From: CAYLJJ01 sp964384025
Lineage (GTDB): Bacteria; Myxococcota_A; Bradymonadia; UBA7976; UBA1532
DNA: 29,470 nt
Direction: 5' to 3'
Assembly: GCA_964384025.1 (NCBI GenBank)
Contig: CAYLJJ010000087.1
Location: 1-29,470, forward strand
A program made the position numbers and the translations under genes. The stretch's first letter is position 1. Each line of letters opens with the position of its first letter. This document shows, in pieces, positions 23,001 to 29,470 of the stretch. Under the pieces are notes generated by a model. It was not told the DNA's origin, made no database searches, and was given only the letters and a program-made list of their open reading frames with translations.

Positions 23001-23440
23001 AAGGCCTCAAGCCCCTCTTAAGGAGCCGCAGCCTCGCCCGAGACTTCGCCCTGCTCAAGGCGCGTTTGGCTACCGTCCATGCCATCTTAGCTTGGCGAGA
23101 TGGCCAACTCGTAGCGCATCAGATGGAGCATTTTCATCGTGCTCTGGAGACCTTGAGAGGTTGTACTCCACCCCCCATCGATCTCCTCTTTGTCTACGGG
23201 ATCCTCTCCAAGATCCTTGATTGGAAGCTGAAGGAGGCGATCCATCAGGCCAAAGAGGATGTTCAGCGTCATGGCTGGCCAGAGAACCCTCAAGAGGCGG
23301 TGCTGTTGAGGGCCTGTTTGGCGGCAGCTCATCAAGCTCTGGGAGAAGAGTCAGAGGAGAAGGCGATCATGAATCTCCTTAGAGAGAGCGGAGCAGGACT
23401 CTCTTTAGAGTTAAAGCTGCTCTTGGGGAGAAACTCTTAG
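20009..23440 (+). CDS. Ser/Thr protein kinase fused to a STAND/AAA-type ATPase and helical-repeat region
   Basis: 1143 residues. The kinase domain covers about 15-280, with the Gly-rich loop G-S-V-G-G-G-G-M-G, Lys44, Glu60, H-R-D (Asp146), Asn151, D-F-G (Asp164) and S-P-E at 191-193, so it should be active. An ATPase domain from about 290 has Walker A G-A-N-G-M-G-K-S (321-328), but the Walker B position reads I-I-A-V-E-Q-L-H-L-A-D, with V-E where D-D is usual. From about residue 640 to the end come Ala/Leu-rich helical repeats of the TPR type. This kinase-ATPase-repeat layout is common in Myxococcota signalling. No transmembrane helix is seen, so it is cytoplasmic. GTG is the start; its overlap with the preceding stop implies coupling to the two envelope proteins. 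Confidence 0.93.
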   Translation: MSDEGGHLIKEMGRYEIRGSVGGGGMGEVYRAWDPISRRELALKVLKFSYPRALHYFKREFRSVAALSHPNLVALHDLHQDAGQYFYTMELIEGSDLYIYVNGHNRIISDPQKLCDKERLARIRGSLTQLLRALSYLHGHGYIHRDIKPSNILVQRDTAVKLVDFGIIKELLPGGAGQSLSQVFGTSTYFSPEQSLGSRVTSATDLYAVGVVLYEMLAGTPPFEGEGPEVAIQHRNAAPPSLVQRVPEVPPDLALVCMELLSKDPNERPSAREALEMLNAHPNSEEAPPLEFVGRRSVRKQLYKAMEAVRDGEGRLILLEGANGMGKSALLKAFAHDARLFGGAAFTGTCVHRDHVPLRGLDTVVERLAEAYRKQTARVMRSLPPHERAPLIGAFGFLGELIPERQHVGPSGLSSGLGLHALFTALGENRLLIIAVEQLHLADNATFDILEAMQVGGQLPPVLLIFTFKAESVRPHSRVEAFLEVVSAQPSCQKISLGPLKIEETQQLLEEHLGEIPESLAEQIQSQSGGVPFFITQLIRDIERSPGMEAPSFEEMVARRIEGLSLGAQRVLAAICLSPRSVQGKVLEFSCGLDGEGLSEALTGLSRAALIRSETSSSGHLSVVPVHSRLMAVARSGLDESRRYKIHSALARAYQSTEGSAEDLEYHWNAAQRPEQAWSFARHAAVEARAAKEHARAAQLLTLAMKAPLPRIELNALQADLAESLALSGSHLKAAQVLEVLGKNDPIEASRWTARRCQLYLMGGDLSAFIEHAKGLPSTARAPLADLLAPLSPRRAEQFLGESAGPRAQLIRARLLADQLKPEALDQAQALVESVDPAPLLPIVKVNYALARAAVLRGKGEEVKAEEIFRLATDRLKRRLSPYELSGLRLRLEYAQLKLERGWIAQARNMGRSLLVEIRLRGLSGVQVQANILQARILLESGELYAAERLLAEAEGLLPEAPLSRPHLQLALVYLQRDLQAQALSKMTKGLKQLRRDEGLKPLLRSRSLARDFALLKARLATVHAILAWRDGQLVAHQMEHFHRALETLRGCTPPPIDLLFVYGILSKILDWKLKEAIHQAKEDVQRHGWPENPQEAVLLRACLAAAHQALGEESEEKAIMNLLRESGAGLSLELKLLLGRNS

Positions 23441-23464
23441 ACTGGCTTGAGTCACCAGAGAGAT

Positions 23465-23506
23465 AAAAAACAGACCTTGATGTTTCGGCCTGGAGAAAGG
23501 TTTCTG
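23465..23506 (-). terminator. Rho-independent terminator of the permease fusion gene
   Basis: On the minus strand a CAGAAACCTT arm (with a 2-base bulge) pairs with AAGGTCTG across an 18-base loop and is followed directly by TTTTTT (23470-23465). The stop codon of the permease gene is only a few bases upstream. A longer CACCAGA/TCTGGTG pair encloses the structure, so it may also slow transcription arriving from the kinase operon. Confidence 0.5.
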
Positions 23507-23512
23507 GTGGCT

Positions 23513-26170
23513 TCAGCTTGGAGGCTCCTCCACCGTCCCAGCACAGTTAGAGACGATCTCCATCATCTCTTCCTGGGAGTTTGCGCCCCTCAGGCGCTCT
23601 AGGAGATCTGTCTCTAGGACTGTACGGGAGAGGCGCGCCAGCAACTTGAGGTGGGTATGCCGCTCGCTGGGGGGTCCCAGGGTGACAAAGAAGACATCCA
23701 CAGGCTGCTCATCCAGGGCTTGATAGGGAATCGGTGCCTGAGTCGTGAAGATCCCCAACCAAATCTTCTTGGCGTTGTCCAGGGTGGCATGGGGTAGGGC
23801 TACCCCCATACCTACAGCGGTGTTCTGGGTCCGCTCTCGTTCCCAGAGGGCTGCATAGATGGAAGCTTGGCTGCACTCGGGGAGGCCCTCAGCGAAGCTC
23901 TGGGCGAAGCGCTGGAAGAGAGCCTCCTTGCGACTGATCTCCAATCGAAGATCCAGGAACTGGAGATCCATAAACTGTTGGAGGCGACAGGGAGCTTCAT
24001 CCTGAGGCTGGAGAGCTTGGTGGATCTCTTGTCGAGGAGTCTGGAGTCGCAACACCGAACAGGCCGCCTTCTCTGTCAGGCGATCCTTGCTGGAACCAAA
24101 GAGTCGCCGCAAGAAGCTCTCTTGGGGGCTGCCCATCACCAGGAGGTCATAGGCAGCGGTGGCTCGAGTCATCGCCTCTACAAAGCTCTGTCCCCGAATG
24201 ATACGTGTCCGGTTGGGGCGCTTCGCCAAGTGGTGGATCTGGTCCAGGTAGTCGGCGTGGGACTGTAGGGCAGTAGCTCCCTCCTTCTCTGGGAGGTAGC
24301 GAGAGAAGCTCAACTCTGCGTCATAGATCTCCGCCAGATGAATCGCGGTGGCCACCACCAGGGCATCGTCAGGGCCTGGCTCTACATAAGCCAGAATCTT
24401 ACGGATATAGCGTACCCCTGCATCATGAAAGAGGGCCAGGTTGCAGGGCAGGTTGTCCGTCAGCCAGATCCAGGGGTTTTGAAGCAGGAGATCGGTAGGG
24501 CGCCCTGCCCAGCCCTTCACCATCCAGTGAGAGCCGATGTGGTTGGCCAACTCATGGAGGCTCTCGACGATATCTCGACTCAGACGGGGCTCAAACTCCA
24601 GGCGGATATTCTGAGCCTCGCTCATGGCGTTGAGGCGTCGACGGATAGAGCGGAGGCTGGTGTCCTCCTCCAGGAGGGCCTCTACCATGGTCTGCTCTGG
24701 GATCTCCGTTAGATGAGCGACCCGCACCGCTTGGCCATCTGCTAGGGCGGCTCCCATCTCCACCAGGGTCTCAGGGGAGCGCTCATGGCCCAGGAGGGTC
24801 ACCACCACGGGGGGCTCCTTGATGCTAAGCAAGCCCTTGAGTTCGGTGGTGGGGCGTCGGGTCACCAAATCGGGACGGCGCCCCATCTTGCTCAAAACTC
24901 CGCGATCCTTACTGCGACGGCGACCATAGCCGAAATAGAGGGCAGTTCCCGCCAAGATCAGGAGCAGACTCGCCAGGGCTGGACCCCAACCCAGCATAAA
25001 GAGAAGGAGGCCCTCCAGGAGGATACCGAGGACCTGAACCCAGGGGTAGAAAGGAGAACGATAGGCGGGGCGATACCACTGGGCACGGCTCTCTCGCAGC
25101 ACGATGACCGTCAGATTCACACCCATAAAGAGCAGGATCTTGAAGGTGCTGGCCAGCTTAGCGATCTTGCTCACATCCAGGAAGATGATCGCCAAGGCCA
25201 TGAGGCTCCCTGTGAGGAGGATAGCGTAGGAGGGGGTGCGGAAGCGGTCACTGATATGCTTCAGCTCCTCGGGGAGGAGGGAGTTGCGCGCCATGGCAAA
25301 AGGGAAGCGGGAAGAGGCCATCACACCTGCCAAAGCCATAGCGGTCATGGTGATCACCCCCAGGAGGGCTGCGGGGATCCCCAACTTAGAGTGAATAGCG
25401 GTGGCTAAGCTGTAGATGGGTCGCAGATCCCCCCTCAGACCCTCAACCGAGAGGGTCCCCACCAACACCGCTGAGAGCACCACATAGAAGGCCATGACGA
25501 TGAGCAGGGAGAGCATGATTCCCCAGGGTAGATTCCGCTCAGGATCCTTCACCTCCTCAGCCACCGCCGCCACCTTAGTCACCCCCGCATAGGAGACAAA
25601 GACAAAGCCCGCCGCTGCCAAGAGCTGCATCTCATCATCAGGGATCAGAGGCTGGAGCTGTTCAAGGTTGAGGCCCTCAAGGCTCATCAATACCAGGGCG
25701 CTTAGGCTCAAGAGAACCAAGGCTACGATGAACATCTGAGTCTTGCTGACCTTGCGCACCCCCAGGAGGTTGAGGGCCACCACCACAGCCAAGAGGGCCA
25801 GAGCGGTGGGCTTGAGGGGTAGATCCGTCATAACGATGAGGTAGGCTCCAAAGCCCACCAGGGCGAAGCTGCTCTTGAGGAGCAGGGAGACCCAGAGCCC
25901 CAGACCCGATATGGTCCCCGCTAAGGGCCCAAAGCTTCGGTTCAGATAGACATAGGTGCCTCCCGATTCAGGCATAGCTGTAGCCAGCTCTGACTTAGAG
26001 AGGGCGGCGGGGAGCACTGCGATCCCCGCGATGAGATAAGCCAGCCAGAGAGCTTGACCGCTTTTGACCACGGCCAAGCCGGGGAGGACAAAGAGACCGG
26101 AACCTAACATAGCGCTCATGCTCAGGGCGATGACCGCCGCCAGACCCAAGCTGGGCTCTAGCTTCTTCAT
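23513..26170 (-). CDS. APC-type amino-acid permease fused to USP-like and PTS EIIA domains
   Basis: 885 residues from the ATG at 26170, chosen because GGAGAGAG lies just upstream; a GTG 39 bases earlier lacks such a site. Residues about 5-425 are a twelve-helix APC transporter, with the first helix motif S-A-M-L-G-S-G-L-F-V-L-P-G and E-S-G-G-T-Y-V-Y-L. Residues about 455-715 look like one or two universal-stress-protein folds, ending in L-L-V-M-G-S-P and the terminal C-S-V-L-R-L. Residues about 735-880 are a fructose/nitrogen-type EIIA domain, with the phosphorylatable His794 in G-V-A-L-P-H-A and V-F-F-V-T-L. Import of an amino acid or amine, controlled by phosphorylation and nucleotide or stress binding, is the likely function; the substrate is unknown. 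It stands alone, facing the kinase operon. Confidence 0.93.
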   Translation of the reverse strand: MKKLEPSLGLAAVIALSMSAMLGSGLFVLPGLAVVKSGQALWLAYLIAGIAVLPAALSKSELATAMPESGGTYVYLNRSFGPLAGTISGLGLWVSLLLKSSFALVGFGAYLIVMTDLPLKPTALALLAVVVALNLLGVRKVSKTQMFIVALVLLSLSALVLMSLEGLNLEQLQPLIPDDEMQLLAAAGFVFVSYAGVTKVAAVAEEVKDPERNLPWGIMLSLLIVMAFYVVLSAVLVGTLSVEGLRGDLRPIYSLATAIHSKLGIPAALLGVITMTAMALAGVMASSRFPFAMARNSLLPEELKHISDRFRTPSYAILLTGSLMALAIIFLDVSKIAKLASTFKILLFMGVNLTVIVLRESRAQWYRPAYRSPFYPWVQVLGILLEGLLLFMLGWGPALASLLLILAGTALYFGYGRRRSKDRGVLSKMGRRPDLVTRRPTTELKGLLSIKEPPVVVTLLGHERSPETLVEMGAALADGQAVRVAHLTEIPEQTMVEALLEEDTSLRSIRRRLNAMSEAQNIRLEFEPRLSRDIVESLHELANHIGSHWMVKGWAGRPTDLLLQNPWIWLTDNLPCNLALFHDAGVRYIRKILAYVEPGPDDALVVATAIHLAEIYDAELSFSRYLPEKEGATALQSHADYLDQIHHLAKRPNRTRIIRGQSFVEAMTRATAAYDLLVMGSPQESFLRRLFGSSKDRLTEKAACSVLRLQTPRQEIHQALQPQDEAPCRLQQFMDLQFLDLRLEISRKEALFQRFAQSFAEGLPECSQASIYAALWERERTQNTAVGMGVALPHATLDNAKKIWLGIFTTQAPIPYQALDEQPVDVFFVTLGPPSERHTHLKLLARLSRTVLETDLLERLRGANSQEEMMEIVSNCAGTVEEPPS

Positions 26171-26775
26171 GAACTCTCTCCGGTAGAGAGCACGTGCCAG
26201 CAGCCCCACCAGGGCGGGCTCAGGTCAAGGATCTTCCAGCTTTTCCACTCACTGCCCCGGCGTTTCCAGGTCATCCGCTCTCCTCGATTCTTTCTCATGG
26301 GGTGTTTCGTGACGGGGATGATAGATCAGGTCGTCCACATCCTCCTCCTGTAAATGCTCCAGAGCTGTGCTCTTGGTTTAGCCAGGGCATCTCCCACAGG
26401 CGGGGCGCACAATAACCCACTCGTTCCGGTTCGGATAGTCCTCCGCAATATCAGCGTCTTAAATCTGATCCTATTGGTCCTGCATAATTAAGCAACCATC
26501 TACGATGCCAAGCACTTAGAGCCTTCTGCTCAGCGAGCTTATGAAGGTGATGATTAAGACAAGCTGCTGAAGATATTGGAAATGGACAAACTGTTGACAC
26601 TCATATCTAGGAGAGATGAGCGTTCAAAAGAAGAAGGACTGAACATTCACTACATTTATGGTAGTAAGAAATGCACTAAAATGTAGTTTTTAAAATCGCA
26701 CTGCAATAAATAGCAGTCACAAAAAATGCATATTTACAAATAACTCTAACTATATTGGTTTATATACAAAATCGA
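26171..26775. other. Gene-poor region with possible gene debris
   Basis: No intact gene. On the minus strand, 26239-26400 includes a coding-like piece (A-L-E-H-L-Q-E-E-D-V-D-D-L-I-Y-H-P-R) in one frame. Just upstream of it, about 26398-26460, another frame carries D-Y-P-N-R-N-E-W-V-I-V-R-P. Together they resemble a frame-broken remnant of an unrecognised gene. Beyond about 26440 the DNA turns AT-rich. ACTACATTT (26649-26657) pairs with AAATGTAGT (26679-26687) and is followed by T4, a possible weak terminator on the plus strand. Confidence 0.4.
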
Positions 26776-27482
26776 CTATATGCCAAAGCTGATTTCAGTA
26801 TCAACTTGACAGCTGGTATCAACTTCAGTACATATATCGATTTGCATATCCTCAGCCGCATAAAGCTCAGCCAATACAGGACAATCGAGGATGGCACCTG
26901 CCAATATAAAATCCGTCGAAGTAAAACAACGCTCCAGCTCTCCAACCATCACGGTGTAGTTAGCAAAGAACTCAGCGGTCTTCTCTGAGCACTTGTCCTC
27001 GCCAAGGTTCTCAGGGTGTGCCTCAAACCCGGATATACACTCAGCAAACTCTAGAGAGGCCATGCTGTCTTCACAACTTACTTGGATAACTTGGGGATCA
27101 GCGCTGTCGATCTGTGATAAGATCAAGGTTCCCCAGCATGGCATCCACTCTACGGGGATGAGTTCAAAAAATGTGTCTCGTCAGGCTTCACACAACTTGC
27201 GAACCTCTTCATCCGAGAGCATGTTAGCGACCTTCCCCTCTGGAAGCCCTGATCGAACCATATAGGCATAGGCCCCGCTTCAGCATCCGTGTTGCTGGAC
27301 GCTCCTATTCCGATGTCTGTGTCGCTGGACGCTCCTATTCCGATGTCTGTGTCGCTGGACGCTCATGCTCCAGTATCTGTATCGTCAGAAGATGACTCCT
27401 CACAGCCAGTAGTAACGCTTGAAAATGCAGTCATAACTACAAAAATAGCTTTAGTAGAGACACAGTGAGTAATGATTTGCAT
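26776..27482 (-). pseudogene. Decayed Cys-rich lipoprotein gene
   Basis: An ATG at 27482, with AGGAG six bases upstream, opens a lipoprotein-type leader (A-F-S-S-V-T-T-G-C) followed by a Ser/Asp/Thr linker. A TGA in the linker stands where a neighbouring repeat unit has GGA. The linker frame continues past it but then shifts by about 27275. A second frame encodes P-E-G-K-V-A-N-M-L-S-D-E-E-V-R-K-L-C-E-A, then another TGA (27183-27181), then R-D-T-F-F-E-L-I-P-V-E-W and an open run of about 120 residues with eight cysteines to the TAG at 26776. Two stops and one shift in one continuous lipoprotein-like layout indicate an inactivated gene. Assembly errors could also produce it, but three independent ones are less likely. 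The family is not recognised. Confidence 0.6.
27271..27392 (-). repeat. 30-bp tandem repeat in the pseudogene linker
   Basis: Two adjacent units (27331-27360 and 27301-27330) are identical, each starting GTCCAGCGACACAGACATCG on the minus strand. A diverged unit lies on either side. Translated, they give S-S-D-T-D-I-G-I-G-A twice, the flexible acidic linker that usually follows a lipobox. One boundary unit carries the TGA that replaces GGA. Confidence 0.8.
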
Positions 27483-27815
27483 TGATTGCTCCTGTGGCGT
27501 TTATTTTCCGCTATCCCCTGCAGTTTTACTGATAAACCTTAAGTAATTTATCAAAATTAATCATATTTCTTTGAGTGCGTACATTAACAACTCAAATTAT
27601 ATATTGGGTATATGCACGATTACATCATGCTCAATATGCATTCTAGGGTCTTCTGCTCATAGGCAGAAACAGTATGATTTTGTAGTGATTATCGTGTTAT
27701 TCTAGGAAGATAGGAAAGCGTGTGAAGAGGCCCAAGCTCATAGAGCGAGCTAAGCCCTGAAAAGAACTCCAGATGTAAAAAATCGAGAGTGCTCTAGGCC
27801 AGCTAAAGTCAGGCG
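27483..27815. other. AT-rich intergenic region upstream of mltG
   Basis: About 330 bp with no reading frame of note. The left part is strongly AT-rich and probably held the promoter of the decayed lipoprotein gene. The right part (27720-27815) is more G+C-rich. AGCTC at 27734-27738 is followed by GAGCT at 27746-27750, a small inverted repeat of uncertain meaning. No convincing promoter was found by eye. Confidence 0.4.
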
Positions 27816-27902
27816 GTGGACAAGGCTATAGTGGCCCTGATACTGCAAGGCCGGCTTGAGGCCAAGCGGGTTCAAGTTGATCCACAACATCCCTGGGGAC
27901 TC

Positions 27903-28901
27903 ATGCGAAGAGCGCAGCGCCTCTTTCTACTGCTCCTTGTCTTTGTAGGGCTCGTACTGGGCTGGACTTACTGGGAACTTCAACGCTTTTTAGAAGCGCC
28001 CCTCTCTCCCCAGGGGGGCTACGTTGAGCTAAAAATCCCCCCTGGCTCCTCCTTTCATCAGAATGTTCAGCTCCTCAAGGAGGCGGGGATCATCTCCCAA
28101 CCCCTGCTCTTTGAGTACTATGGTCGTTTCCAGGGGGCAGCCAGTCAGATCAAAGCGGGACGCTATCGAATCGATCTAAGCATCAAGCCTCCGGCCTTGT
28201 TGAAGTTGCTGGAGAGAGGCGCCCACCCTCCTCAGATCCGCTTGACTCTGCCTGAGGGCTTCAACCGTTGGCAGATTGCGGATCGTCTGAGCGCCCAGGG
28301 ATTGGTCAAGAGGGCTGCTTTTCTAGAGCAGGTCAAGCGCGATGATCTAGAGGGTCGCCTCTTTCCGGATACCTACCTCCTCCCCAAAAAGATCAGTCAA
28401 GCTGCTCTCATCCAGCGCCTGCTACACCGCCATGAGCAGATCTTTGGACAGCTCCTGAAGGATTGTAAGGGCTTCTATTGTCCCCAAGACGCCAAGGCTC
28501 GCCGTAAGCTCTTGATCTTGGCCTCTCTGATCGAAGAGGAGGCGCGCACAGAGCGGGATCGGGGCTTGGTCTCTCGGGTCTTTTATAATCGCTTGGCCCT
28601 GGGGATGAAGCTACAGACCGATCCCACATGCGTTTATGGGGAGGCGCTCTATAAAAAGCGGCCTCACCCCAAATATTGCCGCGATAAACAGAGTGTATAC
28701 AGCACCTATATCATCTCAGAGCTGCCCCCTGGCCCTATCTCCAACCCAGGGCGAGCAGCGTTAAGGGCCGCGCTTTACCCCGCAGAGGGTGCCAAGCTGC
28801 TCTTCTTTGTTGCACGTCAGGATGGCAGCGGAGAGCATCACTTTAGCGAGACCTACACAGAGCATAAAAGGGCGCTCAAGCGCGCCCTGAAGGGGCGATA
28901 G
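27903..28901 (+). CDS. mltG: Endolytic murein transglycosylase (MltG/YceG family)
   Basis: 332 residues from the ATG at 27903. The frame is open from a GTG at 27816, but that start would put 29 extra residues before the membrane helix and its ribosome-binding site is weak. One transmembrane helix (R-L-F-L-L-L-L-V-F-V-G-L-V-L-G-W) leads to a periplasmic domain. Family hallmarks are L-A-S-L-I-E-E-E-A, whose first Glu (Glu211) is the catalytic acid position, F-Y-N-R-L-x2-G-M-K-L-Q-T-D-P-T, and Y-S-T-Y-x6-P-P-G-P-I-S-N-P-G. MltG cuts nascent peptidoglycan strands and sets their length. Length is normal. It is followed without any gap by the DUF1841-like gene, so the two form an operon. Confidence 0.93.
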   Translation: MRRAQRLFLLLLVFVGLVLGWTYWELQRFLEAPLSPQGGYVELKIPPGSSFHQNVQLLKEAGIISQPLLFEYYGRFQGAASQIKAGRYRIDLSIKPPALLKLLERGAHPPQIRLTLPEGFNRWQIADRLSAQGLVKRAAFLEQVKRDDLEGRLFPDTYLLPKKISQAALIQRLLHRHEQIFGQLLKDCKGFYCPQDAKARRKLLILASLIEEEARTERDRGLVSRVFYNRLALGMKLQTDPTCVYGEALYKKRPHPKYCRDKQSVYSTYIISELPPGPISNPGRAALRAALYPAEGAKLLFFVARQDGSGEHHFSETYTEHKRALKRALKGR

Positions 28902-29405
28902 ATGAGCAAATCCAAAAAGCCTGCACCTCGAAAGTTGGTTATTGAGCTGAAGGGAGTAGACAAGCGCCATCTGGCCGCTGTTTGGCAGAAGATGAAGCGA
29001 GGAGAGGAGCTGCGAGGGGATGAGGTCTATATTGGGCGCTCTATGGCTGATCATCCGGAGTGGTTCCCCATATTTGATACCATCGGCCTGATCTCTGGAG
29101 ATGACACCCTGCCTGATGGCAGCAACCCTTTCGCGCACATCAGCTTTCATGTGCTCATCGGCTCTCAGATCAATCATCAGCGCCCCCCCGAGGTGGAGAC
29201 TTTTTATCGTATGCGGGTCCGGCGCGGGGATAAGTCCCATGATGTGATCCATATGCTGATCAATATCTTTCAACGACACCTTGTCTGGGCCGCTGAACAT
29301 CGCAGTGAAGGAGAGGGGATGCGTATCGATACGGAGGCTTACACCCGCACCCTCCGCAAACTCTGGAACCTCAAGAGCCAGAAGCTCTGGCAGCGCTTGT
29401 CCTAG
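28902..29405 (+). CDS. DUF1841-like protein
   Basis: 167 residues. The core D-H-P-E-W, N-P-F-A-H-I-S-F-H-V-L-I-G-S-Q-I and R-P-P-E-V-x-x-F-Y matches the DUF1841 pattern (H-P, N-P-F-x-H-x-x-x-H, P-P). Several of its His and Glu residues could bind metal, but no activity is established for the family. The ATG begins on the base after the mltG stop codon, and AGGGG sits about eight bases upstream. The N-terminus is Lys-rich and there is no signal peptide, so it is cytoplasmic. Its TAG stop overlaps that of a possible convergent gene. Confidence 0.8.
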   Translation: MSKSKKPAPRKLVIELKGVDKRHLAAVWQKMKRGEELRGDEVYIGRSMADHPEWFPIFDTIGLISGDDTLPDGSNPFAHISFHVLIGSQINHQRPPEVETFYRMRVRRGDKSHDVIHMLINIFQRHLVWAAEHRSEGEGMRIDTEAYTRTLRKLWNLKSQKLWQRLS

Positions 29406-29470
29406 ACAGATAAAGCGTAACTTCTCAATAAGTCCGGGCGCTCGCTGTAATCTACGCGGCCAGGGCTTCT
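29402..29470 (-). CDS. Possible 3' end of a convergent gene (5' part outside the window)
   Basis: Reading from the window edge on the minus strand, 22 codons are open (R-S-P-G-R-V-D-Y-S-E-R-P-D-L-L-R-S-Y-A-L) and end in a TAG at 29404-29402. This stop shares CTAG with the stop of the DUF1841-like gene. Coding-like composition and the convergent end fit a real gene, but 22 codons prove little. The family is not recognised. Confidence 0.4.
   Translation of the reverse strand, partial: RSPGRVDYSERPDLLRSYALSV

Noticed and set aside
24785..25408. Plus-strand frame of 207 codons inside the permease gene
   Set aside because: His/Gln/Gly-rich shadow of the opposite-strand transporter coding sequence.
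26593..26631. TTGACA followed by AGGAGAG and a 7-codon ATG frame
   Set aside because: No -10 box at the right distance and the frame ends after seven codons; probably chance or debris.
26700..26717. ACTGC/GCAGT hairpin as a terminator of the lipoprotein pseudogene
   Set aside because: Only five base pairs and no adjacent T-run on the minus strand.
27271..27392. CRISPR array
   Set aside because: The units are directly adjacent without unique spacers and encode a Ser/Asp linker.
26776..27482. UGA recoding (for example selenocysteine) to explain the two in-frame TGA codons
   Set aside because: A frameshift is also needed, no hairpin of the bacterial SECIS type was noticed after either TGA, and one TGA replaces a Gly codon of a repeat.

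Overview
The window looks like chromosomal or metagenome-scaffold DNA from a Myxococcota/Bradymonadota-type (former Deltaproteobacteria) bacterium. This is inferred from gene content: a giant secreted protein built from animal-like adhesion domains, a Ser/Thr kinase fused to an ATPase and helical repeats, many Cys-rich secreted modules, and codons of moderately high G+C. No rRNA, tRNA, CRISPR array, insertion sequence or phage gene was seen.

Region 1 (1-14837, +) is the 3' part of one giant reading frame, open from the first complete codon, so its N-terminus lies upstream. At least 4,900 residues are visible. In order they form an IPT/TIG domain, a kelch propeller, LamG and discoidin lectin folds, a SPRY-like domain, repeated fibrinogen-like (FReD) domains separated by Cys-rich modules, two paralogous beta-propellers, two thrombospondin type-3-like calcium-binding stretches, a second discoidin-like domain, a PPC-like domain and two terminal FReDs. 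A scaffold gap of ten N at 8133-8142 sits beside about 120 bp that encode a radical-SAM-like fragment. An exact 24-bp direct repeat flanks the gap and fragment, so this part is probably an assembly chimera and not part of the protein.

Region 2 (14843-18197, -) carries, in transcription order, a small basic secreted protein, a class I/II aminotransferase, an ArsR-type regulator with a recognisable promoter and palindromic operator, a possible tiny ORF, and a secreted trypsin-like/PDZ protease. The protease gene converges on the giant gene with only 5 bp between stop codons.

Region 3 (18316-23440, +) is a tightly overlapping three-gene operon: two paralogous 282-residue envelope proteins followed by an 1143-residue Ser/Thr kinase-ATPase-helical-repeat protein. 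The overlaps (TGATG, GTGA) suggest translational coupling, so the kinase may work with the envelope pair.

Region 4 (23513-26170, -) is a single gene joining an APC-type amino-acid permease to universal-stress-like domains and a PTS EIIA domain, with a good terminator after it.

Region 5 (26171-27902) is a gene-poor, AT-rich stretch. It holds a decayed Cys-rich lipoprotein gene with a 30-bp tandem repeat, and other possible gene debris.

Region 6 (27903-29470) is ordinary housekeeping sequence again: an MltG-type murein transglycosylase, an abutting DUF1841-like gene, and probably the 3' end of a convergent minus-strand gene whose stop codon overlaps on CTAG.
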